A stretch of DNA of 64,000 nt from Croceicoccus pelagius (GTDB taxonomy: Bacteria; Pseudomonadota; Alphaproteobacteria; Sphingomonadales; Sphingomonadaceae), in the NCBI RefSeq assembly GCF_001661915.1, contig NZ_LYWY01000037.1, positions 186,001 to 250,000 on the forward strand, written 5' to 3'. Each line of letters opens with the position of its first letter. Positions within the stretch are counted from its first letter, which is position 1. Position numbers and translations under genes: made by a program. Of this stretch, positions 62,841 through 64,000 are shown in pieces. The notes under the pieces are model-generated. The model ran no database searches, was not told where the DNA came from, and worked only from the letters and a program-made list of their open reading frames with translations.

Positions 62841-64000
62841 TTACCAGATGCGAACGCGCTCATCCGGGGGAAGATAGAGGTCGTCGCCCGGCTTCACGTC
62901 GAATGCCTTGTACCATTCGTCGAAGTTACGGACGATGCCGTTGATGCGGTAGTGCGGCGGCGAGTGCGGATCGGTGACCAGCAGTTCACGCATGCGCTTT
63001 TCACGCATCTTCGAACGCCACACCTGTGCCCACGACATGAAGAAACGCTGGTCGCCGGTGTAACCGTCGATCACGGGTGCTTCCTCGCCGTTCAGCGAAA
63101 GCCGGTAGGCGCGATAGGCGAGCGAGAGGCCGCCGAGGTCGCCGATGTTTTCGCCCATGGTCAGGCGGCCGTTGACGCAGGTTTCGCCGTTATCGAACGG
63201 GCAGAAGGCATCGTACTGTGCGGCAAGAGCGTCCTGCAGCTTTTCAAAGTTGGCCTTGTCACCGTCGGTCCACCAGTTGCGAAGGTTGCCTTCGCCGTCG
63301 GACTTGGCGCCCTGATCGTCGAAGCCGTGGCCCATTTCGTGGCCGATGACCGCGCCGATCGCGCCGTAGTTGACGGCGGGGTCCGCCTCGACGTTGAAGA
63401 ACGGCGGCTGCAGGATGGCTGCGGGGAAGACGATCTCGTTCAGCGTCGGGTTGTAGTAGGCGTTCACGGTCTGCGGGAACATGCCCCATTCGCCGCGATC
63501 GACTTCCTGGCCGACCTTCTTGATCTCGTCTGCGAAGGCCCATTGCGACGCCATCATCGCGTTGGCGAGCGGATCGTTCGCAGTCGGCATCAGGCCTTCA
63601 TAGGTTTCGAACTCGTCGGGCGAACCGATCTTGGGCATGAAAGCGTTGAGCTTGGCCTTGGCCTCGACCTTGGTGTCCGCGCCCATCCACGTAAGATCGT
63701 CGAGGTTCGCATCCATCGCGGTGCGCAGGTTTGCGACCAGCGCTTCCATCTTGGCCTTCTCTTCGACCGAGTAGTACCGCTCGGTATAGATCTTGCCGAG
63801 CAGTTCGCCCATCTGGCCTTCGACGGCGTCGATGCCGCGCTTCCAACGGGGGCGCTGTTCTTCCTGGCCGCGCAGGGTGCGGCCATAGAAGTCGAAGCGC
63901 GCGTCGGCGATGTCGGTTGGCAGGACTTCGGAATGGCTCGACAGGAACTTGGCGGCGAGCCACGCCTGCCACGTTGAAACCGGAACCGTTTCCAGCATGT
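62841..64000 (-). CDS. M13 family zinc metallopeptidase (C-terminal part, cut by window edge)
   Basis: The last 385 or so residues of a neprilysin-like peptidase; the family is about 680-700 residues, so the N-terminus lies beyond 64000. Zinc site: AVIGHEMGHGFDDQGAKSD (HEMGH with His ligands and catalytic Glu), then GENIGDLGGLSLAYRAY (the third ligand Glu and Asp). NAYYNPTLNEIVFPAAILQPPFF is the substrate-binding strand. The stop at 62841 ends the chain RVRIW; the last W is typical of the family. Bacterial members are usually exported and cleave peptides. Confidence 0.93.
   Translation of the reverse strand, partial: MLETVPVSTWQAWLAAKFLSSHSEVLPTDIADARFDFYGRTLRGQEEQRPRWKRGIDAVEGQMGELLGKIYTERYYSVEEKAKMEALVANLRTAMDANLDDLTWMGADTKVEAKAKLNAFMPKIGSPDEFETYEGLMPTANDPLANAMMASQWAFADEIKKVGQEVDRGEWGMFPQTVNAYYNPTLNEIVFPAAILQPPFFNVEADPAVNYGAIGAVIGHEMGHGFDDQGAKSDGEGNLRNWWTDGDKANFEKLQDALAAQYDAFCPFDNGETCVNGRLTMGENIGDLGGLSLAYRAYRLSLNGEEAPVIDGYTGDQRFFMSWAQVWRSKMREKRMRELLVTDPHSPPHYRINGIVRNFDEWYKAFDVKPGDDLYLPPDERVRIW

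Overview
The window is chromosomal DNA of high GC content from an alphaproteobacterium, most likely order Sphingomonadales (Erythrobacteraceae or Sphingomonadaceae type). The reasons are a two-gene metH next to metF and an ArsR-methyltransferase regulator, a long RibA, a CDC48-type AAA ATPase, HWE/HisKA_2 sensor kinases including a bacteriophytochrome, a Flp pilin, and promoter-like sites for the alphaproteobacterial stress sigma factor EcfG. No rRNA, CRISPR array, prophage or transposase was seen. Almost all of the window is ordinary core genome with dense gene packing and many ATGA, TGATG or GTGA start/stop overlaps.

Layout. 19-7696 (minus) is a methionine/SAM-cycle operon: an ArsR-methyltransferase regulator (probable SahR), metF, the homocysteine half and then the pterin/B12 half of metH, followed by yebC, a DUF3147 membrane protein, ruvC and a small lipoprotein. 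Two small acidic lipoproteins follow on plus (7838-8298). 8323-12415 (minus) is pabBC, an aminotransferase, an RluA-type pseudouridine synthase and arfB. A HerA-like ATPase (12531-14075) is separated from an EF-hand/response regulator/histidine kinase operon (14394-17134) by a 283-bp inverted-repeat element. 17365-22371 holds two peptidase loci, a DUF2939 protein and a hotdog thioesterase. 22368-28497 (minus) holds a membrane diguanylate cyclase, alanine dehydrogenase, FtsK and a ThiE-like protein. 28520-30458 (plus) holds yggS, a small GNAT and a secreted protein with an internally duplicated domain.

30601-34684 holds a Flp pilin with a Thr/Gly tail, tRNA-Thr, a small basic protein, a divergent class A beta-lactamase, a malonyl-CoA-synthetase-like enzyme and another acidic lipoprotein. 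34979-40496 (plus) is polA, a CHASE3 sensor kinase and an MscS channel; 40532-42835 is the CDC48-type ATPase, followed by an AT-rich intergenic region with a candidate small RNA. 43176-48358 has a lipoprotein, agmatine deiminase and the light-sensing cluster baeRF-bphO-bphP. 48585-50573 is groES-groEL with a CIRCE operator. 50743-57563 has a MATE transporter, PagL-like deacylase, RecQ, an SPFH/ribbon-helix-helix pair behind a 32-bp palindrome, and TerC with a YdcH protein. 57791-64000 (minus) has xth-ribA, a tRNA-like RNA element with its own terminator, lolA, rpmG, an acidic lipoprotein, a GlsB-type stress protein, uppP and the 3' end of an M13 peptidase gene.

The parts most worth a second look are the SPFH-RHH/AT-hook pair with its operator, the 14.1-14.4 kb inverted-repeat element, the tRNA-like transcript at 59.7-59.9 kb, the candidate sRNA at 42.9-43.1 kb, and the beta-lactamase whose general-base glutamate position reads aspartate. 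None of these could be compared with databases here, so novelty is not established.
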